Assembly (NCBI GenBank): GCA_014377145.1
Contig: JACMQE010000212.1
Span: forward strand, 1 to 8,685
DNA length: 8,685 nt
Direction: 5' to 3'
Source of the DNA: Glaciimonas sp.
GTDB lineage: Bacteria > Pseudomonadota > Gammaproteobacteria > Burkholderiales > Burkholderiaceae
Within the stretch, counting starts at the first letter, position 1. Each line of letters begins with the position of its first letter. The notes under the pieces are model-generated. The model worked only from the letters and a program-made list of their open reading frames with translations. It ran no database searches and was not told where the DNA came from. Positions 1 through 6,515 of this stretch are shown here, piece after piece. The position numbers and the translations under genes were made by a program.

Positions 1-1
1 A

Positions 2-376
2 GTAGCTTCTGGTGGCGAGCTGGCGCGGATAGCGTTGGCGATTTCGGTGATCACTTCCAGCGCCACGGCAACGCCAACGCTGAATTTTGCTGAAGTTGAT
101 AGCGGTATCGGTGGTGGAGTCGCCGAAGTCGTGGGGCGTTTGCTTAAGCGTCTGGGTCAGGCGAGACAGGTATTATGCGTGACCCATCTGCCGCAAATCG
201 CCAGTCAGGCTAATCAACATTTTCAAGTCAGCAAGCAAAGCGCTGCAAACAAGACCGTATCGGCAATTGATGGTCTTGATACCAAAAGTAGGGTTGAAGA
301 AATTGCCCGGATGCTAGGCGGAATTGAAATAACTGCCACAACGCGCATGCACGCCCGTGAGTTATTGGCGTCGTAG
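2..376 (+). CDS. recN: DNA repair protein RecN, C-terminal part (5' end outside window)
   Basis: RecN is an SMC-like ATPase of the cytoplasm that acts with RecA in double-strand break repair. Only the last 124 residues are here, from a family of about 550; the reading frame is open to the left edge. Visible are the ABC signature (ASGGELARIALAI, fragment residues 2-14), the Walker B/D-loop region (TLNFAEVDSGIGGG, residues 26-39), the VTHLPQIA switch histidine motif (residues 60-67) and the usual tail LLGG...ARELLAS. An internal TTG at 35 is not a real start because conserved signature residues lie upstream of it. The Walker B segment is odd: the family normally has IFDEVD, but here it reads NFAEVD, so the Mg-coordinating aspartate is alanine while the following catalytic glutamate is kept. 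The frame is otherwise intact to TAG at 374-376. Identity is very secure; ATPase activity is doubtful if the bases are right. Confidence 0.93.
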   Translation, partial: VASGGELARIALAISVITSSATATPTLNFAEVDSGIGGGVAEVVGRLLKRLGQARQVLCVTHLPQIASQANQHFQVSKQSAANKTVSAIDGLDTKSRVEEIARMLGGIEITATTRMHARELLAS

Positions 377-522
377 CAACAATTTTTGAACAGTGGTACG
401 TTGATCTGCCTTGTTACGGTGGCGCTCTTTTGAACGTTTGCCAATTCATGTTTTGATCTTCTACCGAAAAGCCAGCATTAAGTTGCGGTTAAAGCTGCGT
501 GCGCCGACTGGCGTCGTAGCAA
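366..522 (+). repeat. 14-bp direct repeat flanking the recN-hemH gap
   Basis: TGGCGTCGTAGCAA occurs at 366-379, across the recN stop codon, and again at 509-522, just before hemH. Both copies are followed within a few bases by a T-run. The copies are 143 bases apart. This could be a trace of a small duplication of the recN 3' end, or chance. Confidence 0.5.
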
Positions 523-541
523 TTTTTTGGGAAAATACCGT

Positions 542-1648
542 ATGACTTTTCGTAAAGAACCGCCTTTCACCCACGGTGCCACGCGCAAAACAGCATTGGT
601 GCTGGTCAATCTGGGAACGCCGGACGCGCCTACCTCGAGCGCCGTGCGAGGGTATTTGAAGCAGTTCTTATCCGATACACGTATTGTCGAAATTCCACGT
701 GCAATCTGGTGGTTAATTTTGCACGGTATTATTTTGCCTTTTCGCTCAAGCAAGTCAGCGCAAAAATATGCGTCGATCTGGACCAACGAAGGTTCACCGC
801 TTAAAGTGAATACTGAAAAGCAGGCGACGCTGCTGCGTGGCTATCTTGGTCAACGCGGTCACAAGATTGAGGTTGTCTATGGCATGCGCTATGGCAATCC
901 ATCGTTATCCTCGGTATTGGATAAGTTGAAGGTCGATGGTTGCGATCGTGTCCTGATTTTACCAGCATACCCACAGTATTCAGCGACTACCACTGCCTCT
1001 ATTTTTGACGCCGTCTTTACACATTACGCGCAGGTACGGAATATTCCTGAGTTGCGTTTGGTGAAAAATTACCATGATCACGATGCTTATATACAGGCAT
1101 TAAAAGAACTAGTACTAGCCCATTGGGGCATGAACGGTATGCCAGATAAACTGGTGATGAGCTTTCATGGTGTGCCGAAGCGGACACTGCTCTTGGGAGA
1201 CTCTTACCATTGCGAATGTTACAAAACGGCAAGGTTGCTGGGGGAGGCATTGGGCCTGTCACAAGACCAATATATGGTGACCTTCCAATCACGCTTTGGT
1301 AAGGCAGAATGGCTGCAACCTTACACCGCTCCGACTTTGGCAAAGTTGGCTAAACAAGGAATTGTTAGGGTCCATGTAATTTGTCCGGGATTCACTAGTG
1401 ATTGCCTGGAAACATTGGAAGAAATCGGGATTGAAGCAAAGGCAGATTTTTTGAAAGCCGGCGGTAAGGAATTTAATTTGATTCCCTGCCTGAATCAATC
1501 AAAAGCCTGGATCAATGCATTAGTAATATTAGCAGAAGAGCAATTAACCGGTTGGCCAACGCTTTTATCAATTAGCCAAATTGCCGAACAGAAACAGCAG
1601 GCGGTGTTGCAAAAGAACGAAGCGATCCGCTTAGGTGCAACTTCATAA
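542..1648 (+). CDS. hemH: ferrochelatase (protoheme ferro-lyase)
   Basis: HemH inserts Fe2+ into protoporphyrin IX to make protoheme, the last step of heme synthesis, in the cytoplasm or at the inner face of the membrane. The product is 368 residues, normal for betaproteobacteria. Visible motifs are LVNLGTPDAP (21-30), YGMRYGNP (113-120), LPAYPQYS (140-147), MSFHGVP (206-212) with catalytic His209, and CLETLEEIGIE (288-298) with the conserved acidic Glu290. A Cys-Glu-Cys pair (224-226) sits in the YHCECYKTARLL segment. I chose ATG at 542: GGGA at 529-532 gives a suitable ribosome site, and the protein then begins MTFRKEPPF as in relatives. A TTG at 527 would add five residues but lacks a good ribosome site. 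The gene follows recN with a 165-base gap holding only a weak promoter-like pair (TTGATC at 453, CATTAA at 476). I see no clear terminator after it. Confidence 0.96.
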   Translation: MTFRKEPPFTHGATRKTALVLVNLGTPDAPTSSAVRGYLKQFLSDTRIVEIPRAIWWLILHGIILPFRSSKSAQKYASIWTNEGSPLKVNTEKQATLLRGYLGQRGHKIEVVYGMRYGNPSLSSVLDKLKVDGCDRVLILPAYPQYSATTTASIFDAVFTHYAQVRNIPELRLVKNYHDHDAYIQALKELVLAHWGMNGMPDKLVMSFHGVPKRTLLLGDSYHCECYKTARLLGEALGLSQDQYMVTFQSRFGKAEWLQPYTAPTLAKLAKQGIVRVHVICPGFTSDCLETLEEIGIEAKADFLKAGGKEFNLIPCLNQSKAWINALVILAEEQLTGWPTLLSISQIAEQKQQAVLQKNEAIRLGATS

Positions 1649-1704
1649 AAGCAGCCATATGAGAGTGGGCAAAGAGTTAGTGTTTTAAGTATATTTAAGA
1701 TTAA

Positions 1705-1797
1705 TTAATAGATCGAAATTAAATTAGAATAAATGACCCAGCCGGCTGCCAGTGAAATATAAACGAGCATAATGGCATGAATAAAAGGCAGTTTCAC
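1705..1797 (-). CDS. possible 30-residue single-pass membrane peptide
   Basis: I do not recognise this gene; the call rests on sequence features alone. Reading the minus strand, GTG at 1797-1795 is preceded six bases upstream by a purine-rich ribosome site (AAGGGG, 1809-1804). It opens 30 codons ending in TAA at 1707-1705. The peptide starts MKLPFIHAIMLVYISLAA. From about residue 5 to 28 it is almost wholly hydrophobic, with one Trp (20) and four Tyr, and has a short basic N-terminus, as expected for a small inner-membrane peptide with one helix. It is convergent with hemH and divergent from grpE. A weak sigma-70-like promoter on the minus strand is possible (TTGCCG at 1898-1893, 17-base spacer, TATCCT at 1875-1870). 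It is too short for coding statistics to be decisive and the start is non-ATG. It could be chance in AT-rich DNA. Confidence 0.4.
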   Translation of the reverse strand: MKLPFIHAIMLVYISLAAGWVIYSNLISIY

Positions 1798-1835
1798 TAT
1801 ATTCCCCTTGCAAAATCAACTTATGTATCTTGAAA

Positions 1836-1847
1836 TTCCACGTGGAA
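1836..1847. promoter_or_regulatory. 12-bp perfect palindrome, possible operator
   Basis: TTCCACGTGGAA is a perfect inverted repeat centred between 1841 and 1842. It lies upstream of the grpE promoter and in the leader of the possible minus-strand peptide. No regulator can be named from the sequence. Confidence 0.3.
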
Positions 1848-1961
1848 GAGCAATTTAATACAGGGATACAGGATAGAATCATTGCGGCATTACGGCAAAT
1901 CTAAATCGGTAAAATGCGCAAAAAATTGTTGTAAAAATGGCATTTTCATGGATACAAATCC

Positions 1962-1989
1962 CTTGAAAAAGTAGGAGGTAACCCCATTT
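1962..1989 (+). promoter_or_regulatory. sigma-32 (RpoH) heat-shock promoter of grpE
   Basis: CTTGAAA at 1962-1968 is the exact sigma-32 -35 element. A 13-base spacer leads to CCCCATTT at 1982-1989, matching the -10 consensus CCCCATNT. It sits 130 bases before grpE on the same strand, and grpE is a classic RpoH target. Transcription should start at about 1995-1999, giving a leader of about 120 bases. No CIRCE operator is seen, so control by RpoH rather than HrcA is inferred. Confidence 0.85.
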
Positions 1990-1993
1990 GGCT

Positions 1994-2025
1994 ATTCATA
2001 GATTCATAGATTCATAGATTCATAG
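1994..2025 (+). repeat. four perfect tandem copies of an 8-bp unit (ATTCATAG)
   Basis: ATTCATAG is repeated exactly four times without interruption, then followed by AGGGTTAG. The array begins five bases after the sigma-32 -10 element, so it covers the expected transcription start and the first bases of the grpE mRNA. Such short arrays can change copy number by slippage. Confidence 0.9.
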
Positions 2026-2119
2026 AGGGTTAGTATTTAGTCGAACCGTATTATTTGCAATATTCCCATCAACATATAAATACATTAATTATTAAGTCAT
2101 AAATTGCTAGAAATTTTGA

Positions 2120-2659
2120 ATGGAAGATATGGAAAAGCAAACCACGCAAGTTGAAAACGAAAAAATTATCACTGAAGAACAGGCAGCAATGATGCCTGAA
2201 TCACCTCTGGAAATCGCATTAGCCGAAGCGCAAGCTAGAATTGTAGACATGCAAGATGCGTTTTTACGTGCAAAAGCTGAGTCTGAAAACATCCGTCGTC
2301 GTGCCCAAGAAGATATTGCACGTGCCAGCAAATTTGCCATCGAAAACTTTGCTGAAGCAATATTGCCGGTAAAAGATAGCCTTGAAATTGCTTTAAAACT
2401 AGAAGTACCATCAATTGAATCGTTGAAAGAAGGCGTTGAAATGACGCTAAAACAGCTGATTGCAGCGTTTGACAAAAACCGTTTGCTAGAAATTTCCCCC
2501 GAGCCGGGTGAGCGGCTGGATCCGATGAAGCATCAAGCAGTTTCAATGGTTCCTGCCGAGCAGGAAGCCAACACTGTCGTCAGCGTGCTGCAAAAGGGGT
2601 ATACCATTTCGGATCGTCTGTTACGTCCGGCATTGGTAACGGTAGCACAAAGTAAGTAA
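2120..2659 (+). CDS. grpE: GrpE, nucleotide exchange factor of DnaK
   Basis: GrpE is a cytoplasmic homodimer that releases ADP from DnaK and so resets the chaperone cycle. The 179 residues show the family layout: a charged, loosely ordered N-terminus (1-28), a long helical dimerisation stalk (about 30-95, including [11 protein letters not shown] at 57-67 and [18 protein letters not shown] at 72-89), then the C-terminal beta domain with [12 protein letters not shown] (134-145), [15 protein letters not shown] (147-161) and the tail [12 protein letters not shown]. Two starts are possible: ATG at 2120 and ATG at 2129. Neither has a well-spaced strong ribosome site; the best purine run (GGAAG) lies only two bases before 2129. 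An in-frame TGA at 2117-2119 rules out anything earlier. The gene follows the heat-shock promoter at 1962 and is 140 bases before dnaK. Confidence 0.96.
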   Translation: MEDMEKQTTQVENEKIITEEQAAMMPESPLEIALAEAQARIVDMQDAFLRAKAESENIRRRAQEDIARASKFAIENFAEAILPVKDSLEIALKLEVPSIESLKEGVEMTLKQLIAAFDKNRLLEISPEPGERLDPMKHQAVSMVPAEQEANTVVSVLQKGYTISDRLLRPALVTVAQSK

Positions 2660-2682
2660 AACTAAGCGAGAGAAATCAGCCG

Positions 2683-2719
2683 AAAATAAGCAAAAAGATG
2701 AAAAATAAGCGCTTATTTT
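2683..2719 (+). repeat. direct plus inverted AAAATAAGC repeats between grpE and dnaK
   Basis: AAAATAAGC occurs at 2683-2691 and 2702-2710, and its reverse complement GCTTATTTT follows at 2711-2719. The last two form an 18-bp perfect palindrome. As RNA it could form an A/U-rich hairpin with a GCGC tip, which may act as a weak terminator or processing site after grpE. As DNA it could be an operator just upstream of the dnaK promoter. Confidence 0.5.
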
Positions 2720-2731
2720 GATCTAAAAAAA

Positions 2732-2759
2732 CTTAAAAGCATCGTTTTTCCCCCAATGT
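2732..2759 (+). promoter_or_regulatory. sigma-32-like promoter of dnaK
   Basis: CTTAAAA at 2732-2738 differs by one base from the sigma-32 -35 element. A 12-base spacer leads to CCCCAATGT at 2751-2759, close to the -10 consensus. It is 41 bases before dnaK. The -10 end overlaps a 15-base palindrome, AATGTTTAAAACATT (2755-2769), which would lie at the transcription start. This suggests dnaK can be transcribed apart from grpE. Confidence 0.65.
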
Positions 2760-2799
2760 TTAAAACATTAAATTCACAAATTTAGCAAAGGACAGCATC

Positions 2800-4737
2800 A
2801 TGGGTAAAATTATCGGCATTGACTTAGGTACTACCAATTCTTGTGTTTCTATCATGGAAGGTGGCAAGCCTAAGGTTATTGAAAATTCAGAAGGTGTGCG
2901 TACTACGCCATCCGTTATCGCTTATCAGGAAGATGGTGAAATTTTGGTCGGTGCACCGGCAAAACGCCAAGCAGTCACTAACCCAAAAAATACTCTTTAC
3001 GCAACCAAGCGCCTAATCGGACGTAAGTTTGACGAAAAAGAAGTGCAAAAAGACATCAGTTTGATGCCTTACGAGATCACCAAAGCCGATAACGGCGATG
3101 CATGGATTGCGGTCCGTGACAAAAAACTGGCACCGCAGCAAATTGCTGCAGAAGTGCTACGCAAAATGAAAAAAACTGCTGAAGACTACCTTGGCGAAGA
3201 AGTCACTGAAGCGGTTATTACCGTTCCTGCGTACTTTAACGATGCCCAACGTCAAGCAACGAAAGACGCTGGCCGTATTGCTGGTCTGGACGTCAAGCGT
3301 ATCATCAATGAACCTACTGCTGCGGCGCTAGCATTTGGTCTGGATAAGACTGAAAAAGGTGATCGCAAGATTGCAGTGTATGACTTGGGTGGAGGAACTT
3401 TTGACATTTCAATTATCGAAATCGCTGATGTTGATGGTGAAATGCAATTTGAAGTGTTGTCTACCAACGGTGATACTTTCCTGGGCGGTGAAGATTTCGA
3501 TCAACGCATGATCGATTACATCCTGGAGGAGTTCAAGAAGGTTAACGGTATTGATCTAGGCAAAGATGCGATTGCATTGCAACGTATCAAAGCTTCCGCA
3601 GAACGTGCAAAAATTGAATTATCATCTTCGCAACAAACTGAAATAAATGAGCCTTACATTGCGATGGCGAATGGCGCTCCAGTCCATCTGACGATGAAGA
3701 TGACACGCGCCAAGTTGGAATCGTTGGTAGAAGAATTGATTGAGAAGACTATTGCGCCTTGCCGTATTGCGATTCAAGATGCGGGGGTTAAAGTGACGGA
3801 CATCGACGATATCATCTTGGTTGGCGGTATGACCCGTATGCCTAAGGTGCAAGAAAAGGTTAAAGAATTCTTCGGTAAAGATGCTCGTAAAGACGTGAAT
3901 CCAGATGAAGCGGTTGCCGTCGGTGCTGCAATTCAAGGTTCTGTTTTGTCTGGGGATCGTAAAGACTTGTTGTTGTTAGATGTTACCCCTCTGTCGCTCG
4001 GTATCGAGACCATGGGCGGCGTGATGACTAAGATGATTAAGAAAAATACAACCATCCCGACCAAGTTTAGCCAAGTGTTTTCTACAGCTGATGACAATCA
4101 GCCAGCAGTGACCATTAAAGTGTTTCAAGGTGAGCGCGAAATGGCCGCTGGTAACAAAGGTCTGGGCGAATTCAATCTGGAAGGTATCCCGCCAGCATCT
4201 CGCGGTACACCACAGATCGAAGTGACTTTCGATATCGACGCAAACGGTATTTTGCACGTTGGTGCGAAAGACAAGGCAACTGGTAAGGAAAACAAGATCA
4301 CCATCAAGGCTAACTCCGGTTTGACCGAAGAAGAAATTCAAAAGATGGTGCGCGATGCTGAATTGAATGCTGAAGATGACAAGCGTTTAAAAGATCTGGC
4401 AGCAACGCATAATCAAGGGGATGCGCTAGTCCACTCAACCCGCAAATCGTTGATTGAGTATGGCGATAAGTTGGAAGCGTCTGAAAAAGAAAGCATCGAA
4501 GCGGCGATCAAAGAGTTGGAAGAAGCATTGAAGGGCATCGACAAAGTGGCTATCGACAATAAATCCGCAGCGCTGAGTACAGCGGCGCAAAAACTTGGTG
4601 AGAAAATGTATGCTGACATGCAAGCACAGCAAGCTGCTGCTGGTGCTGAAAGCACAGTTGCTTCTGGTGCATCAGAAGGTAAAGCCAAAGAAGATGACGT
4701 TGTGGACGCTGACTTTAAAGAAGTAAAAGACAAGTAA
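2800..4737 (+). CDS. dnaK: molecular chaperone DnaK (Hsp70)
   Basis: DnaK binds exposed hydrophobic stretches of client proteins in an ATP-driven cycle with DnaJ and GrpE in the cytoplasm. It is complete at 645 residues. The nucleotide-binding domain (about 1-388) has [12 protein letters not shown] (5-16), catalytic Lys70 in [23 protein letters not shown] (144-158), [10 protein letters not shown] with Thr200 (193-202; E. coli Thr199) and [10 protein letters not shown] (339-348). The interdomain linker DLLLLD is at 389-394. The substrate-binding beta domain follows ([11 protein letters not shown]), then the helical lid and a Gln/Ala/Gly-rich tail ending in the conserved acidic [14 protein letters not shown], the co-chaperone docking tail type. 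ATG at 2800 has an AAAGGA ribosome site 7 bases upstream and yields the canonical [10 protein letters not shown] start. No anomaly was seen. Confidence 0.99.
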   Translation: MGKIIGIDLGTTNSCVSIMEGGKPKVIENSEGVRTTPSVIAYQEDGEILVGAPAKRQAVTNPKNTLYATKRLIGRKFDEKEVQKDISLMPYEITKADNGDAWIAVRDKKLAPQQIAAEVLRKMKKTAEDYLGEEVTEAVITVPAYFNDAQRQATKDAGRIAGLDVKRIINEPTAAALAFGLDKTEKGDRKIAVYDLGGGTFDISIIEIADVDGEMQFEVLSTNGDTFLGGEDFDQRMIDYILEEFKKVNGIDLGKDAIALQRIKASAERAKIELSSSQQTEINEPYIAMANGAPVHLTMKMTRAKLESLVEELIEKTIAPCRIAIQDAGVKVTDIDDIILVGGMTRMPKVQEKVKEFFGKDARKDVNPDEAVAVGAAIQGSVLSGDRKDLLLLDVTPLSLGIETMGGVMTKMIKKNTTIPTKFSQVFSTADDNQPAVTIKVFQGEREMAAGNKGLGEFNLEGIPPASRGTPQIEVTFDIDANGILHVGAKDKATGKENKITIKANSGLTEEEIQKMVRDAELNAEDDKRLKDLAATHNQGDALVHSTRKSLIEYGDKLEASEKESIEAAIKELEEALKGIDKVAIDNKSAALSTAAQKLGEKMYADMQAQQAAAGAESTVASGASEGKAKEDDVVDADFKEVKDK

Positions 4738-4743
4738 ACTTTC

Positions 4744-4822
4744 GTCCGGCGGTGCACTGGAGAGTATGCCAATGCACCGTAATGACGCGCCGGACAAAGC
4801 TTTAAGCTCTGTTCGGCGTTTT
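4744..4822 (+). terminator. hairpins with T-run in the dnaK-dnaJ gap, attenuator-like
   Basis: Three segments compete. GTCCGGCG (4744-4751) is exactly complementary to CGCCGGAC (4788-4795). The latter, extended as CGCCGGACA (4788-4796), can instead pair with TGTTCGGCG (4810-4818), a 9-bp stem with one G-U pair that is followed by TTTT (4819-4822). That second stem looks like an intrinsic terminator. Between them is a strong hairpin, CGGTGCA-C-TGG / CCA-A-TGCACCG (4750-4760 with 4769-4779, one mismatch). Forming the upstream pairing would prevent the terminator. At minimum this is a partial terminator after dnaK that would lower dnaJ readthrough. Switching is inferred only. Confidence 0.6.
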
Positions 4823-4872
4823 CGCTTAGAACAAATTGCTATGTTGCTACGTGTGCAAATCGGCACATACCT

Positions 4873-4901
4873 TTGAAAAGTCACTCGTGATAGCTAATAA
4901 A
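4873..4901 (+). promoter_or_regulatory. possible sigma-70 promoter of dnaJ
   Basis: TTGAAA at 4873-4878 (5 of 6 to TTGACA) is followed after 17 bases by AATAAA at 4896-4901 (4 of 6 to TATAAT). It lies downstream of the terminator-like hairpin and 29 bases before dnaJ. No CCCCAT-like -10 is present, so this is not a sigma-32 site. Confidence 0.35.
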
Positions 4902-4930
4902 CATGTTCTTCAATAATAGGATGCCAAAAC

Positions 4931-6058
4931 ATGGCGAAACGTGATTTTTACGAAATTCTGGGAGTTGCGAAAAACGCTTCTGATGAAGAAATCAAGAAGT
5001 CCTACCGCAAACTCGCAATGAAACATCATCCGGACCGTAATCCGGATAGCAAAGGTGCTGAAGATAAATTCAAAGAGGTGAAGGAAGCCTACGAGATGCT
5101 GTCCGATCCACAAAAGCGGGAGGCATATGATCGTTATGGTCATGCTGGCGTAGATTCGAATATGGGCGGTGGCGGTAGCAGCGGGGGGTTTGCCGACGCT
5201 TTTGGCGATATCTTCGGCGATATCTTCGGTGGTGGCGGTGGCGCGCGTGGTGGACGCGGCGCTGGCCCGCAAATTTATCGCGGCGCGGATTTACGCTATA
5301 ACCTAGAAATCACACTAGAGCAGGCTGCACACGGTTTCGATACCACAATTCGCGTGCCTTCCTGGGATGCGTGTAAGCCTTGTCACGGCAGTGGTGCGAA
5401 GCCCGGGACTGAGCCAGTGACATGCCCGACTTGTGGCGGTCATGGTCAGGTCCGGATGCAGCAAGGATTTTTCAGCATTCAGCAAACGTGCCCAAAGTGT
5501 CACGGCAGCGGCAAGGTTATTGCTGAGCCATGCGCATCTTGTACAGGTGCTGGTCGTATCAAACGGAATAAAACCCTTGAAGTCAAGATTCCTGAAGGAA
5601 TCGACGAAGGTATGCGCATCCGGTCCTCTGGTAATGGCGAGCCGGGCATGAACGGCGGATCTCCAGGTGATTTGTATGTCGAAATTCATATCAAGCAGCA
5701 CGGCGTGTTTCAGCGTGATGGCGATGATTTGCATTGCGAAATGCCCATCTCGTTTGCCAAGGCTGCTTTGGGTGGCGAAATCGAAGTACCGACGCTCAAT
5801 GGCAAGGTGTCGTTCACTATTCCAGAAGGAACGCAATCAAGCAAAACCTTCCGTTTGCGCAGCAAAGGTATCAAGGGTGTTCGCTCAGGCTATGCCGGCG
5901 ATTTATTTTGCCATGTCGTAGTGGAAACACCTGTCAAATTGAGTGATCGTCAGAAAGAACTGCTACGTGATTTCGATTTGCTGACAACCGAAGGTGGCGC
6001 AAAACACAATCCTCAAACCAAGTCGTGGAAAGACAAGGTCAAAGAATTCTTTGAATAA
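4931..6058 (+). CDS. dnaJ: co-chaperone DnaJ (Hsp40, class A)
   Basis: DnaJ delivers unfolded proteins to DnaK and triggers its ATP hydrolysis. It is complete at 375 residues with the full class A layout. The J domain (1-70) has the HPD motif at 33-35. A Gly/Phe-rich region (about 77-115) contains a repeated [14 protein letters not shown]. The zinc-binding domain has four CxxCxGxG repeats at Cys148, Cys165, Cys187 and Cys201 ([32 protein letters not shown]), enough for two zinc ions. The client-binding C-terminal domains follow, with [14 protein letters not shown] (218-231) and the dimerisation end [13 protein letters not shown] at 4931 is preceded by AGGA (4918-4921) nine bases away. It lies 193 bases after dnaK on the same strand. 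All key residues are present. Confidence 0.98.
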   Translation: MAKRDFYEILGVAKNASDEEIKKSYRKLAMKHHPDRNPDSKGAEDKFKEVKEAYEMLSDPQKREAYDRYGHAGVDSNMGGGGSSGGFADAFGDIFGDIFGGGGGARGGRGAGPQIYRGADLRYNLEITLEQAAHGFDTTIRVPSWDACKPCHGSGAKPGTEPVTCPTCGGHGQVRMQQGFFSIQQTCPKCHGSGKVIAEPCASCTGAGRIKRNKTLEVKIPEGIDEGMRIRSSGNGEPGMNGGSPGDLYVEIHIKQHGVFQRDGDDLHCEMPISFAKAALGGEIEVPTLNGKVSFTIPEGTQSSKTFRLRSKGIKGVRSGYAGDLFCHVVVETPVKLSDRQKELLRDFDLLTTEGGAKHNPQTKSWKDKVKEFFE

Positions 6059-6099
6059 CTGGCATCTTGTTTTGTTCGTTTTAAATAGCTGTTGATCGC

Positions 6100-6119
6100 A
6101 GCCGATCCAAGGCTTTTTT
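6100..6119 (+). terminator. probable weak intrinsic terminator after dnaJ
   Basis: AGCC (6100-6103), a 7-base loop and GGCT (6111-6114) are followed by a T-run to 6119. The stem is only four pairs, so efficiency is uncertain, but position and T-run fit the end of the dnaJ transcript. The insertion sequence remnant begins at the CTAG right after it. Confidence 0.4.
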
Positions 6120-6120
6120 A

Positions 6121-6511
6121 CTAGGGCGTGTTGACATTTATTTCAATCAAAGTACCGAGGCCGCGAGAGTCTCGATGAGGCAAAGCGCGAAGCGCGTTTG
6201 TCGTAACGTGTAGCGACTCTCTTAAATTGCTTGATATGCGCAAAAAAATGCTCTACTACATGACGGTTTCGGTGCTGATGTTGATCAATTTCTCTTTGTT
6301 CTTTCCGGGTTGCTTTGGGTAGAATAACCGTCTTGGCGCTTTTACCGGTAATACAGTCAAGCAGCGCATTTTTGTCATGGATTTCCTGTGCGCGCTACCC
6401 ACACAACACCGCCTCAATAAAGAGACGATTATCAGCCCCACTACGCCCTCTATCATCCGCTTTGTCGCGCACTAATGGGGCTAGGGCCTTCCATTGATTA
6501 TCTCGTAACAT
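6121..6511 (-). mobile_element. IS5-family (IS427-like) element 1, internally deleted remnant
   Basis: The element's right end is CTAG (6121-6124), the target typical of this IS group, followed by GGCGTGTTGACATTT. Its decayed transposase gene reads leftward from 6511. The opposite terminal repeat should read CAACACGCC on this strand near 6512 but is absent; instead the end of element 2 starts at 6516. Total length is about 390 bases against roughly 800-900 for intact relatives. It has none of the functional catalytic core left, so it could move only in trans, and with one end missing probably not at all. Confidence 0.75.
6138..6511 (-). pseudogene. IS5-family transposase remnant, N- and C-termini joined
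   Basis: From ATG at 6511-6509 the minus strand reads MLRDNQWKALAPLV, then DRGRSGADNRLFIEAVL, the N-terminus of IS5-family DDE transposases. A two-base (TG) insertion after this shifts the frame; beyond it WVARTGNP continues the expected WIARTG-P motif. The sequence then jumps to DKNALLDCI, normally well over 100 residues later (YDADAL region), so the middle of the gene, including the first two catalytic aspartates, is gone. The C-terminal part is recognisable: VVEHFFAHIKQFKRVATRY includes the third acidic residue (E). Another frameshift near the end and a TGA in place of a Trp codon precede the expected LK-stop at 6138-6140. Open frames at 6256-6456 (-) and 6315-6497 (+) are out of frame and not genes. 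Confidence 0.8.
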
Positions 6512-6515
6512 CAGT

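Larger units (their letters stand above)
1649..2119. other. 471-base AT-rich gap between hemH and grpE
   Basis: This gap holds a possible minus-strand peptide gene (1705-1797), a 12-bp palindrome (1836-1847), a sigma-32 promoter (1962-1989), a tandem repeat (1994-2025) and the roughly 120-base grpE leader. I see no clear rho-independent terminator for hemH and no CIRCE-type inverted repeat. A second CTTGAAA at 1829-1835 has no CCCCAT-like partner. Confidence 0.7.

Noticed and set aside
478..786. 102-codon minus-strand open frame overlapping the start of hemH
   Set aside because: It is antisense to strongly conserved ferrochelatase codons, shows no family features and has no ribosome site that stands out.
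1649..2799. CIRCE operator (HrcA site) before grpE or dnaK
   Set aside because: I looked for TTAGCACTC with its inverted partner GAGTGCTAA and found neither half; the sigma-32 elements explain control better.
2800..4737. INEPYI in DnaK where E. coli has a different residue
   Set aside because: To my knowledge this form of the segment is usual in Burkholderiales DnaK and is not an anomaly.
5206..5250. Short repeat GGCGATATCTTC inside dnaJ
   Set aside because: It encodes the [11 protein letters not shown] stretch of the Gly/Phe-rich region, normal for DnaJ, and is not a separate element.
5315..5836. 173-codon minus-strand open frame inside dnaJ
   Set aside because: It is antisense to the DnaJ zinc and C-terminal domains. 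Its composition follows the opposite strand of a real gene and it carries no recognisable motif.
6256..6456. 66-codon minus-strand open frame in the IS region
   Set aside because: It is out of frame with the transposase motifs on the same strand; the true remnant frame carries NRLFIEAVL and IKQFKRVATRYDK.
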